Source of the DNA: Peribacillus sp. ACCC06369
GTDB lineage: Bacteria > Bacillota > Bacilli > Bacillales > DSM-1321
Assembly (NCBI RefSeq): GCF_030348945.1
Contig: NZ_JAUCEN010000002.1
Span: 1,736,001 to 1,800,000 of the forward strand
Direction: 5' to 3'
Length of the DNA stretch: 64,000 bases
The notes beneath the pieces were generated by a model. It had not been told where the DNA came from and did not search any database. It worked only from the letters and a program-made list of their open reading frames with translations. This document shows, one piece after another, positions 1 through 9,129 of the stretch (its first letter is position 1; every line of letters starts with the position of its first letter). A program made the translations under genes and the position numbers.

Positions 1-1067
1 GGGCAGGGTTTTATGTCGATGTAGCTAAAAAAGGTGAATATCAAATCATAAGTTTTACGATCGATATCGTCAATGAAAAATTCCTCAGTGATTCAACGCC
101 GCTTCTGGAAAAGGCTTTTGGATTACTATCAGAGGTGATCTTTCATCCGAAAACGAATGGCGAAGCCTTTGACTCTAAAACGGTTTCCAATGAAATCCGT
201 TCTTTAAAACAGCGAATTCAATCCATTTCCGATGACAAAATGCGATATTCAGCTACTCGGCTTGTAGAGGAAATGTGCAAAAACGAACCATATGCTTTAG
301 AAGCGAGCGGTAACATACAAGACTTGGAAACGATAACGCCTGAGTCCCTTTTCGCTTATTATAAAAAAATTCTGACTGAGGATGAAATCGATTTATATGT
401 GATAGGTGATATCGATGAAGCAGAAGTAGAGGCTCTAGCTGATAAGTATGTGTCACTAGAAGAACGAGTGCCGGTGAGCCTGCCAAGGAAGACGGGCAAG
501 GTAGTGGAGATGGAGAAGGAAAAAGAGATCATAGAAAATTCGGATGTGAAACAAGGGAAATTGAATATCGGTTATCGAACCCATGTTGCATATGGTGATC
601 CGGATTATTATGCACTTCAGCTATTCAATGGTATTTTTGGTGGGTTTTCACATTCAAAACTTTTCATTAATGTCAGGGAGAAAGCCAGCCTTGCTTATTA
701 CGCAGCTTCAAGGCTCGAAAGCCATAAAGGTCTGTTAATGGTCATGGCCGGCATCGAAAATGCCAACTACAAGCAAGCACTGGAGATCATTCATGCACAA
801 ATGAAGGAAATGAAGCAAGGGAACTTTTCTGAAGAAGAACTGGCACAGACAAAGGCGGTCGTCAAGAACCAGCTCCTTGAAACGATAGACGTTTCGAGAG
901 GACTGGTAGAAATTTTATATCATAATGTGGTTTCCGGGCAGAATATACCACTCGACGAGTGGTTTGCAAAAACAGAACGGACGACAAAGGAAGAAATCAT
1001 TGCCGTAGGTCAAAAGATTCAGCTTGATACGATTTACTTCCTAACAGAAGCGGAGGTGCAAGGGTAA
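1..1067 (+). CDS. ymfF: M16-family peptidase-like protein YmfF (5' end outside window)
   Basis: The reading frame is open from base 3 to the stop at 1065-1067, so this is the C-terminal part of a longer protein. An internal GTG at 135 is not the start. The visible part resembles the second half of pitrilysin-like (M16) proteins, with the conserved stretch around YGDPDYYALQLFNGIFGG and the REKASLAYYA segment. The zinc-binding HxxEH region would lie upstream, so activity cannot be judged here. Its stop overlaps the ymfH start by one base (TAATG), which indicates translational coupling. In Bacillus this pair sits at the head of the ymf cluster. M16 proteins often work as pairs with one catalytic and one non-catalytic partner; which role YmfF plays is inference. 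Confidence 0.82.
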   Translation, partial: AGFYVDVAKKGEYQIISFTIDIVNEKFLSDSTPLLEKAFGLLSEVIFHPKTNGEAFDSKTVSNEIRSLKQRIQSISDDKMRYSATRLVEEMCKNEPYALEASGNIQDLETITPESLFAYYKKILTEDEIDLYVIGDIDEAEVEALADKYVSLEERVPVSLPRKTGKVVEMEKEKEIIENSDVKQGKLNIGYRTHVAYGDPDYYALQLFNGIFGGFSHSKLFINVREKASLAYYAASRLESHKGLLMVMAGIENANYKQALEIIHAQMKEMKQGNFSEEELAQTKAVVKNQLLETIDVSRGLVEILYHNVVSGQNIPLDEWFAKTERTTKEEIIAVGQKIQLDTIYFLTEAEVQG

Positions 1068-2353
1068 TGGAGAAAATAGCATTCACTCAATTGAAAGAGG
1101 AACTTTTCCATGAAAAAATGGATAATGGCCTCGAAGTATATATTCTTCCGAAAAGTGGGTTCAATAAATCATTTGCGACGTTCACGACCAATTATGGTTC
1201 AGTCGACAACCATTTCAAACCATTGAATCAAACGGAATTCTCTAAAGTACCCGATGGTATTGCCCATTTTCTTGAACATAAGCTTTTTGAAAAGGAAGAT
1301 GGCGATGTTTTTCAGCAATTTTCAAAGCAGGGAGCTTCTGCAAATGCTTTTACTTCCTTCACCCGTACAGCTTATTTATTTTCAAGCACGTCCGATTTCG
1401 ATAGGAATCTAACGACTTTAATCGACTTTGTCCAGGATCCTTACTTTTCGGAAAAGACGGTAGAGAAGGAAAAAGGGATCATTGGGCAGGAAATCAATAT
1501 GTATGATGATAATTCAGACTGGCGGTTATATTTCGGGACGATAGCCAATATGTATCATCAACATCCAGTGAAAATTGATATTGCCGGTACTGTGGAATCG
1601 ATTGCTGATATTACCAAAGATATGCTTTACGAATGTTATAATACGTTTTATCATCCTAGCAACATGCTCTTATTCGTTGTAGGACCGGTAGAAGTCGAAA
1701 GTACCATGAAGCTGATTCGGGATAATCAAAATAATAAAGGGTACAACGAACAGCCTGAGGTGGAACGTAAATTTGACCAAGAGCCGGAAACAGTTGCCAA
1801 GGATAAGGAAATCTTAAAAATGAATGTCCAGACACCGAAAGTGATGCTGGGCATCAAGGCCATCAATGTCCATCAATCCGGTTCACAGCTTTTGAAAAGG
1901 GAATTGGCGACCAATATTTATTTGGAAATGCTGTTTGGCAAGAGTTCACCTTTGCATGAGGAGCTATACGAGAAAGGGTTGATCGATCAAAGCTTCTCCT
2001 ATGATTATACACAGGAACAAGGTTTTGGGTTTGCGTTAATTGGCGGGGACAGTGCCAAACCTGATGAGTTGACCGAGTCTTTATTTGCTATCCTGCAAAA
2101 ATCAAAAGCAGGAACCGGCTTGAATGAAGAAAGCCTGCAAAGGACGATCAAGAAAAAAATCGGTTCTTTCCTTCGTTCTCTGAATTCGCCGGAATATATA
2201 GCGAACCAATTCACCAGATATGCTTTCAATGATATGAACCTGTTCGATGTGGTGTCAGTATTGGAAAAACTAAAGATGGAAGATATCAGGAACGTCGCCA
2301 ATGACTTAATATCCGAAGAACGGATGACTGTCTGTCAGGTACTTCCTAAATAA
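1067..2353 (+). CDS. ymfH: M16-family zinc metallopeptidase YmfH
   Basis: This 428-residue protein carries the inverted zinc motif HxxEH at residues 67-71 (H67, E70, H71). The expected downstream Glu pair follows as E135-x6-E142. These residues identify it as the catalytically competent member of the ymfF-ymfH pair. No signal peptide or membrane segment is seen, so it probably acts in the cytoplasm. Members of the family degrade peptides or process small precursors; the natural substrate is not known from sequence. It starts at an ATG inside the ymfF stop and ends 19 bases before ymfI, so the three genes are probably one transcript. Confidence 0.87.
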   Translation: MEKIAFTQLKEELFHEKMDNGLEVYILPKSGFNKSFATFTTNYGSVDNHFKPLNQTEFSKVPDGIAHFLEHKLFEKEDGDVFQQFSKQGASANAFTSFTRTAYLFSSTSDFDRNLTTLIDFVQDPYFSEKTVEKEKGIIGQEINMYDDNSDWRLYFGTIANMYHQHPVKIDIAGTVESIADITKDMLYECYNTFYHPSNMLLFVVGPVEVESTMKLIRDNQNNKGYNEQPEVERKFDQEPETVAKDKEILKMNVQTPKVMLGIKAINVHQSGSQLLKRELATNIYLEMLFGKSSPLHEELYEKGLIDQSFSYDYTQEQGFGFALIGGDSAKPDELTESLFAILQKSKAGTGLNEESLQRTIKKKIGSFLRSLNSPEYIANQFTRYAFNDMNLFDVVSVLEKLKMEDIRNVANDLISEERMTVCQVLPK

Positions 2354-2372
2354 TATAAAAGGGGGCGGGAAT

Positions 2373-3098
2373 GTGGGGAAACGTTTTGCCCTTATTACTG
2401 GAGCCAGTGGAGGAATCGGCAGGGAAATCGCTATAAAGCTCGCCGAGGAGAATTATTCACTTTATTTACATTATAACAGCAACGAAGAAGCGATCCTTGA
2501 ACTAATTGAAGAACTGAAGCCTCATCAAGTAGAACTTATTCCGGTTCAAGCAGATTTGGCTGCACCGGACGGCTATAAGAAATTGGCGGAAAATATTTTT
2601 GCCCTTCATGCAATCGTCCTAAATAGTGGCAATAGTTATTATGGGCTCATATCGGACATGGATGAGAAAATCGTCAATGAAATGGTCCAGTTGCATGTAA
2701 CGAGCCCTTTCCAATTAACAAAGGAACTTCTTCCTAAGCTGATGTACCAAGAACAGGCCGCCATTGTTGCGGTCACATCCATTTGGGGGCAGACGGGTGC
2801 ATCTTGTGAAGTATTATATTCAATGGTCAAGGGCAGTCAAAATGCTTTTATCAAGGCGCTTAGCAAAGAAGTATCCCTTAATGGAATCCGGGTGAATGCC
2901 GTTGCCCCCGGTGCGATTTCCACTTCCATGCTCGAATCCTTCAGTGCTGAAGATTTGGAAATCATCAAAGGTGATATCCCAATGGGCAGGATGGGCAATT
3001 CGAAAGAAGTCGCCGAGGCCGTATATTATTTGCTTTCTGACAAGTCATCTTATATAACTGGACAAATCTTAGGCGTAAATGGTGGATGGTACACATGA
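2373..3098 (+). CDS. ymfI: SDR-family reductase YmfI
   Basis: A 241-residue classical short-chain dehydrogenase. The cofactor-binding TGASGGIG is at residues 9-16, and the catalytic triad is S136, Y149 and K153 (YSMVK). The start is GTG, preceded by the strong site GGGGGCGGG. Automated annotation tends to call it a FabG-like 3-oxoacyl reductase. In B. subtilis the ymfI product has been reported to reduce the 5-aminopentanone group on elongation factor P to 5-aminopentanol. Position and synteny favour that ortholog, but the sequence alone cannot separate the two roles. Confidence 0.82.
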   Translation: MGKRFALITGASGGIGREIAIKLAEENYSLYLHYNSNEEAILELIEELKPHQVELIPVQADLAAPDGYKKLAENIFALHAIVLNSGNSYYGLISDMDEKIVNEMVQLHVTSPFQLTKELLPKLMYQEQAAIVAVTSIWGQTGASCEVLYSMVKGSQNAFIKALSKEVSLNGIRVNAVAPGAISTSMLESFSAEDLEIIKGDIPMGRMGNSKEVAEAVYYLLSDKSSYITGQILGVNGGWYT

Positions 3099-3178
3099 TT
3101 TTTTTAAAGACATGTATAATTTCCTCGGTTCCTTCACAAAATATCTTTGTACTATTTTGAAGGAAAGGGTGACCATTC

Positions 3179-3436
3179 ATGTCTGTACTAGACAATTGGG
3201 ATCAATGGAAAAATTTCTTAGGCGACAGATTAAATCAAGGTGAACAACAAGGTTTGTCAGAAGGTGCTGTTAACAACTTGGCTTACGAAATCGGTGATTA
3301 CCTTGCTAAGCAGGTTGAGCCCCAGAATGATCAAGAGAAAGTACTTGCTGATCTTTGGTCGGTCGCAAGCGATCAAGAAAAACATGCCATGGCAAGCGTT
3401 ATGGTCAAGTTAGTCGAGAACAATGGATCAAAGTAA
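3179..3436 (+). CDS. ymfJ: DUF3243 protein YmfJ
   Basis: An 85-residue acidic cytoplasmic protein of the DUF3243 family, found at this place in the ymf cluster of Bacillaceae. It begins MSVLDNWDQWKNFLGDRL and is mostly helical in appearance, with no membrane segment. The ATG is preceded by GAAAGGGTGA at good spacing. It is separated from ymfI by 80 bases and followed by a perfect 20-bp hairpin, so it closes the ymf transcript. Function unknown. Confidence 0.82.
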   Translation: MSVLDNWDQWKNFLGDRLNQGEQQGLSEGAVNNLAYEIGDYLAKQVEPQNDQEKVLADLWSVASDQEKHAMASVMVKLVENNGSK

Positions 3437-3440
3437 AATA

Positions 3441-3485
3441 TCAATCCAAAGGCCCTGTTATTAATTAACAGGGCCTTTGGATTGA
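3441..3485 (+). terminator. Perfect 20-bp hairpin after ymfJ
   Basis: The stem at 3441-3460 pairs without mismatch with 3466-3485 around a 5-base loop. There is no long T run after it, so it may be an mRNA-stabilising or processed 3' end as well as a terminator. Confidence 0.6.
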
Positions 3486-3675
3486 AGTTGATCACTATTT
3501 ATCCTCTTATATAAAAATGAATATTTTTATAGGGTTTTTCCTTTTAACTTATCCCGAAATGCTATATTATAGAAGCTAGACAATAATAATTAATGGGTGC
3601 AGATCTTGAAATTTACGGTGGATAAGTTTTGCCCCGGATGTTGGGTAAAAGCTTTTAGGCTTAAGGAGTGTTATC

Positions 3676-4467
3676 GTGGAGAATAAAGAATGGTATTTTG
3701 AATATGAAATTCAAGTGAACCGTCCTGGTTTATTAGGGGATATTTCCTCCCTGCTGGGTATGCTGTCCATCAATATCATCACTATTAACGGGGTCGATGA
3801 AGGCAGGCGTGGTTTACTTTTGTTGGCGAAAGACAGCCGTAATATAGAAAGATTCGAATCAATCCTCCATACGATGGATACGATAAAGGTCATTAAGCTG
3901 CGGGAACCTAAATTGCGTGATCGTCTCGCTGTCAGGCATGGCCGTTATATTCAGCGCGATGCTGATGAGAAGAACACTTTTAGGTTTGTCCGTGATGAGC
4001 TAGGCTTGCTTGTCGATTTCATGGCCGAGCTATTTAAACAGGAAGGTCATAAATTAATCGGGATACGAGGCATGCCGCGTGTCGGGAAAACTGAATCTAT
4101 CGTTGCTTCGAGTGTATGTGCTAATAAGAGATGGTTGTTTGTGTCATCGACCCTTTTGAAGCAGACTATCCGCAGTCAGCTTATTGAGGATGAATATAAT
4201 AATGATAATTTGTTCATTTTAGATGGAATTGTTTCCACTCGCCGTGCAAATGAGCGTCATTGGCAGTTGATTCGCGAAATAATGAGGCTTGATGCTGTTA
4301 AAGTCATTGAACATCCGGATGTTTTTGTCCAAAATACGGAGTATACCCTAGAAGACTTTGATTATATTATTGAATTGCGAAACAATCCAGAAGAAGAAAT
4401 AACATATGAAGTTGTAGACCAAAAAGACCAGTTTTCAGGGTCCGATTTTGGTTCCTTTGACTTTTAA
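3676..4467 (+). CDS. ymfK: DUF3388 protein YmfK with ACT and P-loop motifs
   Basis: A 263-residue protein starting at GTG, with AAGGAG about 8 bases upstream. Residues 8-75 look like an ACT small-molecule-binding domain (the VNRPGLLGDISSLLGML segment is typical). A Walker A match, GMPRVGKT, lies at residues 132-139, so the protein may bind a nucleotide. It is the conserved gene between ymfJ and rodZ in Bacillus. The biochemical role is unknown. The combination of a ligand sensor and a P-loop suggests a regulatory protein (inference). Confidence 0.77.
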   Translation: MENKEWYFEYEIQVNRPGLLGDISSLLGMLSINIITINGVDEGRRGLLLLAKDSRNIERFESILHTMDTIKVIKLREPKLRDRLAVRHGRYIQRDADEKNTFRFVRDELGLLVDFMAELFKQEGHKLIGIRGMPRVGKTESIVASSVCANKRWLFVSSTLLKQTIRSQLIEDEYNNDNLFILDGIVSTRRANERHWQLIREIMRLDAVKVIEHPDVFVQNTEYTLEDFDYIIELRNNPEEEITYEVVDQKDQFSGSDFGSFDF

Positions 4468-4484
4468 AATGGCAGGTGTTTTAT

Positions 4485-5384
4485 TTGACTGAGTTAGGTA
4501 ATCGATTAAAGGAAGCTAGGGAAGCAAAAGGTCTTAGCCTAGAAGATTTACAGGAATTAACGAAGATTCAAAAGCGTTACCTCATTGGCATTGAAGAGGG
4601 AAATTACAGTATGATGCCTGGAAAGTTCTATGTACGGGCATTCATAAAGCAATATTGTGAAGCGGTCGGGGTGGATTCAGAAGAGATTTTTGAACAATAT
4701 AAGAGTGAAGTGCCCTCCGTCTATAGCGAGGAATTGCCAGAACAGCTTTCAAGGGTCCAATCCAGAAAAACGATACCGGCAGGGGATTCGAAGGTTGTAG
4801 AAATGTTACCGAAGATCTTGGCTGTCGTTTTAGTAATTGGTGTGGCCGTTTTGATATGGGTACTGGTATTGAACTATATGGGTAACCCAGATAATGATGA
4901 TAAAAAGAACGCTAAAGAGAATGAAGCCGTGGGCTACAATAAAAGTGATGGGTTTAACGAAGAAAAAGAGAATGCAGACAAGAAACAGAATGAAGTAAAA
5001 CCAGATTCATCTGATAAGAAGACTGAAGATGAATCAGATGTTAAAGATGAAAAGAAAGAGCAAAAACTTAGCGTCATCAGTTCCACCGGTAAAAATAGTA
5101 CGTATGAATTAAAAGATACGGATACCTTTAAATTAAAGGTGACTTCCAAAGGCTCACCATGGGTTGGCATAAAAAATGGTGAAGGTAAATTACTATTCCA
5201 GGGCACCATCGACAAGAACAAAAGCCAGGAAGTTGATTTCACCAATGAAAAAGAAGCTGTCATCAATGTTGGCAGAGCGTATGAAACGGAAATTTTTGTG
5301 AATGATGAGAAGCTGGAGTATTCCATTTCACCGACTGAAGTGAATACGCAATTGGTAACGATACAATTTACGAAAGCCGAATAG
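4485..5384 (+). CDS. rodZ: Cell-shape protein RodZ (YmfM)
   Basis: This is a bitopic membrane protein that links MreB filaments to the cell-wall elongation machinery. The N-terminal Xre-like helix-turn-helix spans about residues 2-65, followed by a linker, one membrane helix at about 109-130, a long Lys/Glu/Asp-rich linker and a C-terminal extracellular beta domain (DUF4115 type). A GTG at 4476 is in frame, but the TTG at 4485 is the better start: GGCAGGTG ends 6 bases before it and the protein then begins TELGNRLKEAR as in orthologs. It is 299 residues long and directly precedes pgsA, as in B. subtilis. Confidence 0.88.
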   Translation: MTELGNRLKEAREAKGLSLEDLQELTKIQKRYLIGIEEGNYSMMPGKFYVRAFIKQYCEAVGVDSEEIFEQYKSEVPSVYSEELPEQLSRVQSRKTIPAGDSKVVEMLPKILAVVLVIGVAVLIWVLVLNYMGNPDNDDKKNAKENEAVGYNKSDGFNEEKENADKKQNEVKPDSSDKKTEDESDVKDEKKEQKLSVISSTGKNSTYELKDTDTFKLKVTSKGSPWVGIKNGEGKLLFQGTIDKNKSQEVDFTNEKEAVINVGRAYETEIFVNDEKLEYSISPTEVNTQLVTIQFTKAE

Positions 5385-5409
5385 TCATCTTATAGATGAC
5401 TATTTTTTC
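5381..5409 (+). terminator. Rho-independent terminator after rodZ
   Basis: A 10-bp stem (5381-5390 with 5394-5403) overlaps the rodZ stop codon and is followed by TTTTTT. Confidence 0.85.
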
Positions 5410-5546
5410 TCTATATAATTCAGCCGGGAAATGGTCCACCCGGCATATTAGATTGTATTTTGAGTTAAATTATACATATAAGCATTATGTTAAGATCTAA
5501 AACGCATTGCCGAAATGGCAGGCGTAAATTTTGGAGGTTAAAAGTT

Positions 5547-6131
5547 TTGAATTTGCCTAATAAGATTACAGTAGCAAGAATCTGTTTAATACCAGTATTT
5601 TTAATTATCATGCTCGTACCTTTTTCATGGGGGACGTTGACTTGGGGAGAATACAGTTTGCCAGTGGCGCACCTAGCTGGAGCCATCCTCTTTATTATCG
5701 CTTCTACTACGGATTGGATCGATGGCCATTTTGCCAGAAAATATAATATGATTACTGATTTAGGGAAATTTTTAGATCCATTGGCTGATAAGCTTCTGGT
5801 TTCGGCTGCCCTAATTGTTTTGGTTGATCTGGATTTAATGTACGGTCAGTCTTGGATTGCCATCGTGATCATAAGTCGTGAGTTTGCCGTGACCGGTTTG
5901 CGTTTGGTATTAGCGGGTACAGGCGAAGTCGTTGCAGCGAACCAGCTTGGTAAAATTAAAACATGGGCACAAATCGTTTCCATTTCAGCATTATTGCTGC
6001 ATAACCTTCCATTTGCCCTCATTTCACTTCCGTTTGCTAATATCGCATTATGGATTGCATTAATCTTTACAATATGGTCAGGTTTGGATTATTTTATAAA
6101 AAACAAAGAAGTATTTGTTAATTCTAAGTAA
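5547..6131 (+). CDS. pgsA: CDP-diacylglycerol--glycerol-3-phosphate 3-phosphatidyltransferase
   Basis: PgsA makes phosphatidylglycerol phosphate, the committed step to phosphatidylglycerol and cardiolipin, in the cytoplasmic membrane. The CDP-alcohol phosphotransferase signature is complete: D59-G60-x2-A63-R64-x8-G73-x3-D77-x3-D81. Several hydrophobic segments give a multi-pass membrane protein of 194 residues. The start is TTG at 5547, with GGAGG at 5533-5537. The in-frame ATG at 5487 lies upstream of that ribosome site and would add residues that do not resemble the family. Confidence 0.93.
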   Translation: MNLPNKITVARICLIPVFLIIMLVPFSWGTLTWGEYSLPVAHLAGAILFIIASTTDWIDGHFARKYNMITDLGKFLDPLADKLLVSAALIVLVDLDLMYGQSWIAIVIISREFAVTGLRLVLAGTGEVVAANQLGKIKTWAQIVSISALLLHNLPFALISLPFANIALWIALIFTIWSGLDYFIKNKEVFVNSK

Positions 6132-6153
6132 AACGAATGGTGGTTTTGAAAAG

Positions 6154-7386
6154 ATGGATGCAGAAATCATTGCAGTGGGCTCAGAGCTTCTTTTAGGACA
6201 AATCAATAACACTAATGGAAGATTCTTATCGCAGCAGTTTGCGGAAATGGGGATCAATGTTTTTTACCATACTGTGGTTGGGGATAACGACCGACGATTG
6301 CAACAAGCTATAGAAATCGCTGAATCAAGGGCGAACTTGATTGTCTTTACCGGTGGACTCGGTCCTACCAAAGATGATTTAACGAAGGAAACGATTGCTC
6401 GCCATATAGGGAAAAAGCTGGTTTTTAATGATGAAGCTTTGCAATCCATTGAAGCTTACTTCCAAAAACGGGAACGGACCATGACGGAAAACAACAAAAA
6501 GCAGGCCCTTGTCTTAGAAGGCAGTGAAGTGTTGGCAAACGATCATGGCATGGCACCGGGAATGGTCTTGTCCAAATCCGGGATTACATATATGCTCCTG
6601 CCTGGGCCGCCAAGTGAAATGGAGCCGATGTTTTTAAGTTATGGTTATGAATCGATCATGAATAAATTGGAAAAGCATGAACGGATCGATTCCAAGGTTC
6701 TTCGGTTTTACGGGATAGGTGAAGCCGAACTGGAAACGGTGATTGAAGATCTCCTTGTCAATCAAACGAATCCGACAATTGCTCCGTTGGCAGCCGAAGG
6801 GGAAGTGACGTTAAGGATCACCGCTAAAGACTCTTCTAAAGAAAAATGCGATGAGCTTATTTTAGAAGCGGAAAAAGAAATTCTTAGCAGGGTAGGTAAG
6901 TTCTATTATGGAAGTGATAATACTTCGCTAATAAAGGAACTTGTAAAAGAATTGACGGTCCGCAAGCTTTCGATCGCGGCAGCCGAAAGTTTGACCGGAG
7001 GGATGTTCCAAGAACAGCTGACAACCATCCCAGGCGCCGGTAAAGTCTTCAAAGGCGGTATTGTCAGCTATACGAATGATGCGAAGTCGAATGTCCTCGG
7101 CGTCAGTGATGATACCATCTCCGAGCATGGGGTGGTCAGCGGTGAGTGTGCAATGGAAATGGCCTCTAATGTCCGGAAAAAGCTCGATGCGGATGTAGGC
7201 ATAAGCTTTACGGGTGTCGCAGGGCCGGATGAACAAGAAGGCAAGCCTGTAGGGACAGTATTTATCGGCATTTCATATCGGGATGGAAACACTCATTTCA
7301 AAGAGTTGAACCTTTCCGGAAGCAGGGCGCAGAACCGTATTCGCAGTGTGAAGTACGGATGTCATTACCTATTAAGGGATTTATGA
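6154..7386 (+). CDS. cinA: CinA competence/damage-inducible protein (NMN deamidase family)
   Basis: A 410-residue two-domain protein. The N-terminal half is a MoCF-type domain (AEIIAVGSELLLGQ, later FTGGLGPTKDD). The C-terminal half is the CinA nicotinamide-nucleotide amidase domain, starting near LSIAAAESLTGG. It recycles NMN, and in B. subtilis and streptococci it is co-transcribed with recA in competent cells. The ATG at 6154 is chosen because the protein then starts MDAEIIAVGSE. An earlier in-frame start overlapping pgsA has no homologous sequence. A terminator separates it from recA, so recA has its own promoter. Confidence 0.9.
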   Translation: MDAEIIAVGSELLLGQINNTNGRFLSQQFAEMGINVFYHTVVGDNDRRLQQAIEIAESRANLIVFTGGLGPTKDDLTKETIARHIGKKLVFNDEALQSIEAYFQKRERTMTENNKKQALVLEGSEVLANDHGMAPGMVLSKSGITYMLLPGPPSEMEPMFLSYGYESIMNKLEKHERIDSKVLRFYGIGEAELETVIEDLLVNQTNPTIAPLAAEGEVTLRITAKDSSKEKCDELILEAEKEILSRVGKFYYGSDNTSLIKELVKELTVRKLSIAAAESLTGGMFQEQLTTIPGAGKVFKGGIVSYTNDAKSNVLGVSDDTISEHGVVSGECAMEMASNVRKKLDADVGISFTGVAGPDEQEGKPVGTVFIGISYRDGNTHFKELNLSGSRAQNRIRSVKYGCHYLLRDL

Positions 7387-7392
7387 ACGCTG

Positions 7393-7424
7393 AAGCAGAG
7401 CTTTTTACAGCTCTGCTTTTTATT
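7393..7424 (+). terminator. Rho-independent terminator after cinA
   Basis: A 10-bp stem, 7393-7402 with 7409-7418, is followed by a T-rich tail. Confidence 0.85.
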
Positions 7425-7573
7425 TGGTTCAAGAAGTTTGTTTCTTGAAAAAAAGGGAAAAAAGAAAAAAGTTAATTCAATGAAAATGTTTTTTTTAGGG
7501 AGTAAGTGAAAGGAAATGGAGATTTCATTAAGATAAAAAGCTTTTTTACAAAGAATATCCCGCAAGAAAAAAA

Positions 7574-7625
7574 CGAATGAATGTTCGACTTTTTGCTTGG
7601 CAAAATAGTAAAAAGAGTATATAGT
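7574..7625 (+). promoter_or_regulatory. recA promoter with LexA (SOS) box
   Basis: The 14-mer CGAATGAATGTTCG at 7574-7587 matches the Bacillus SOS box CGAACN4GTTCG at 9 of 10 fixed positions. Just downstream are TTGGCA (7597-7602) and TATAGT (7620-7625), 17 bases apart, a good sigma-A promoter. The remaining bases of the 346-base gap between cinA and recA are A+T-rich and hold no gene I can support. Confidence 0.75.
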
Positions 7626-7732
7626 AAAGATAGGTTTTGAGACAGGATGCAAACGTTGATCTCAAATAAATTGCTAACGTAGTACACCTTTAATCGGACA
7701 GCCGATTATTTGAATATAGAGGAGGAAATTGA

Positions 7733-8779
7733 GTGAGTGATCGTCAAGCGGCTTTAGATATGGCGTTAAAACAAATTGAAAAACAATTTGGTAAAGGTTC
7801 TATTATGAAACTTGGGGAACAGACTGATCGTAGGATTTCAACGATTTCAAGCGGTTCTTTAGCATTGGACGTAGCATTGGGAGTGGGCGGATATCCAAGA
7901 GGCCGGGTCATTGAGATATATGGACCTGAAAGCTCTGGTAAAACGACTGTTGCCTTACATGCTATTGCAGAAGTACAAAAAACTGGAGGCACGGCTGCAT
8001 TCATTGATGCCGAGCATGCTTTAGATCCAGCGTATTCAGAAAAACTTGGTGTGAATATTGATGAGTTACTGCTTTCGCAGCCTGATACTGGTGAACAAGC
8101 CTTAGAGATCGCTGAAGCGTTAGTTCGAAGTGGAGCGGTAGATATCATTGTCATTGACTCGGTGGCAGCACTTGTTCCTAAAGCTGAAATAGAAGGCGAA
8201 ATGGGAGATTCCCATATGGGTCTTCAAGCCCGGATGATGTCTCAGGCACTTAGAAAACTGTCTGGTGCCATTAATAAATCAAATACCATTGCCATTTTCA
8301 TTAACCAAGTACGTGAAAAAATCGGTGTTATGTTTGGAAATCCAGAAACGACTCCGGGAGGCCGGGCATTGAAGTTCTATTCAACAGTTCGTCTGGAAGT
8401 GCGTCGTGCGGAACAATTAAAACAAGGTAATGAAATCGTCGGTAATAAAACCAAAATCAAAGTTGTAAAAAACAAAGTTGCTCCACCATTCCGTCAAGCA
8501 GAAGTTGACATCATGTATGGTCAAGGGATTTCCCAGGAAGGTGAAATCATCGATATGGGTGCAGATCTTGATATCGTCCTTAAAAGCGGATCGTGGTACT
8601 CATACAATGAAGAGCGTGTCGGACAAGGCCGCGAAAATGCGAAGCTGTTCTTGAAAGAAAATCAGGATATCGCTCTGGAAATTTCTCAGAAAATCAGGGA
8701 TCACTATAATCTTGATGGAGAGCATGAATTACCACCAGAAGAAAATGAAACAGAAGAGCATTTTGAATTACTTGATTAA
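7733..8779 (+). CDS. recA: Recombinase RecA
   Basis: RecA forms filaments on single-stranded DNA, drives strand exchange and triggers LexA self-cleavage. The protein is 348 residues, the same as in B. subtilis, and starts [20 protein letters not shown] after a GTG preceded by GAGGAGG. Walker A GPESSGKT is at residues 64-71, and the L2/DNA-binding region [17 protein letters not shown] is intact. It is a single-gene transcript between the cinA terminator and its own terminator, and is controlled by the SOS box upstream. Confidence 0.98.
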   Translation: MSDRQAALDMALKQIEKQFGKGSIMKLGEQTDRRISTISSGSLALDVALGVGGYPRGRVIEIYGPESSGKTTVALHAIAEVQKTGGTAAFIDAEHALDPAYSEKLGVNIDELLLSQPDTGEQALEIAEALVRSGAVDIIVIDSVAALVPKAEIEGEMGDSHMGLQARMMSQALRKLSGAINKSNTIAIFINQVREKIGVMFGNPETTPGGRALKFYSTVRLEVRRAEQLKQGNEIVGNKTKIKVVKNKVAPPFRQAEVDIMYGQGISQEGEIIDMGADLDIVLKSGSWYSYNEERVGQGRENAKLFLKENQDIALEISQKIRDHYNLDGEHELPPEENETEEHFELLD

Positions 8780-8785
8780 TGGTAG

Positions 8786-8819
8786 GAAAAGGCCTAAGCT
8801 TGTTCGCTTAGGCCTTTTC
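8786..8819 (+). terminator. Rho-independent terminator after recA
   Basis: A perfect 14-bp stem (8786-8799 with 8806-8819) with a 6-base loop and T-rich ends on both strands. Confidence 0.88.
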
Positions 8820-8967
8820 TATATATTGTGAGAAAAGTGCGAAATTTTCAGCGGATTAAATGGCATTGAAAACAGATATCCAGACTTCTTCCATAATGAA
8901 TGCTGTAGTTAATGATGGTTGATATTAAGAAAACTTGAATAATCATTGATACATAAGGGACAAACGC

Positions 8968-8996
8968 TTGACAATAAAAATTCTCAACTATACAAT
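8968..8996 (+). promoter_or_regulatory. Sigma-A promoter of rny
   Basis: TTGACA (8968-8973) and TACAAT (8991-8996) are spaced 17 bases, near consensus. They give an mRNA leader of about 125 bases before rny. The rest of the 350-base recA-rny gap shows no other feature. Confidence 0.75.
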
Positions 8997-9129
8997 TAAT
9001 ATGTATATTTTACAATTTTTCAAACTAAAATTTTGAAAATTAAGTGCTGTATATTGAATTTATGTGCAATGTACTTGCCGACAGTTCAACATTTTATGTA
9101 AAAAGTTCATAGCAAGGGGAGGTGAAACG

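Noticed and set aside
253..486. Minus-strand frames inside ymfF, ymfH, recA, mutL, glnA and other genes
   Set aside because: They lack ribosome sites, lie opposite well-recognised coding regions and show no family resemblance.
9064..9129. Longer rny frame from 9064
   Set aside because: The ribosome site GGGAGGTG lies at the end of this stretch, and the family begins with the membrane anchor after 9130.
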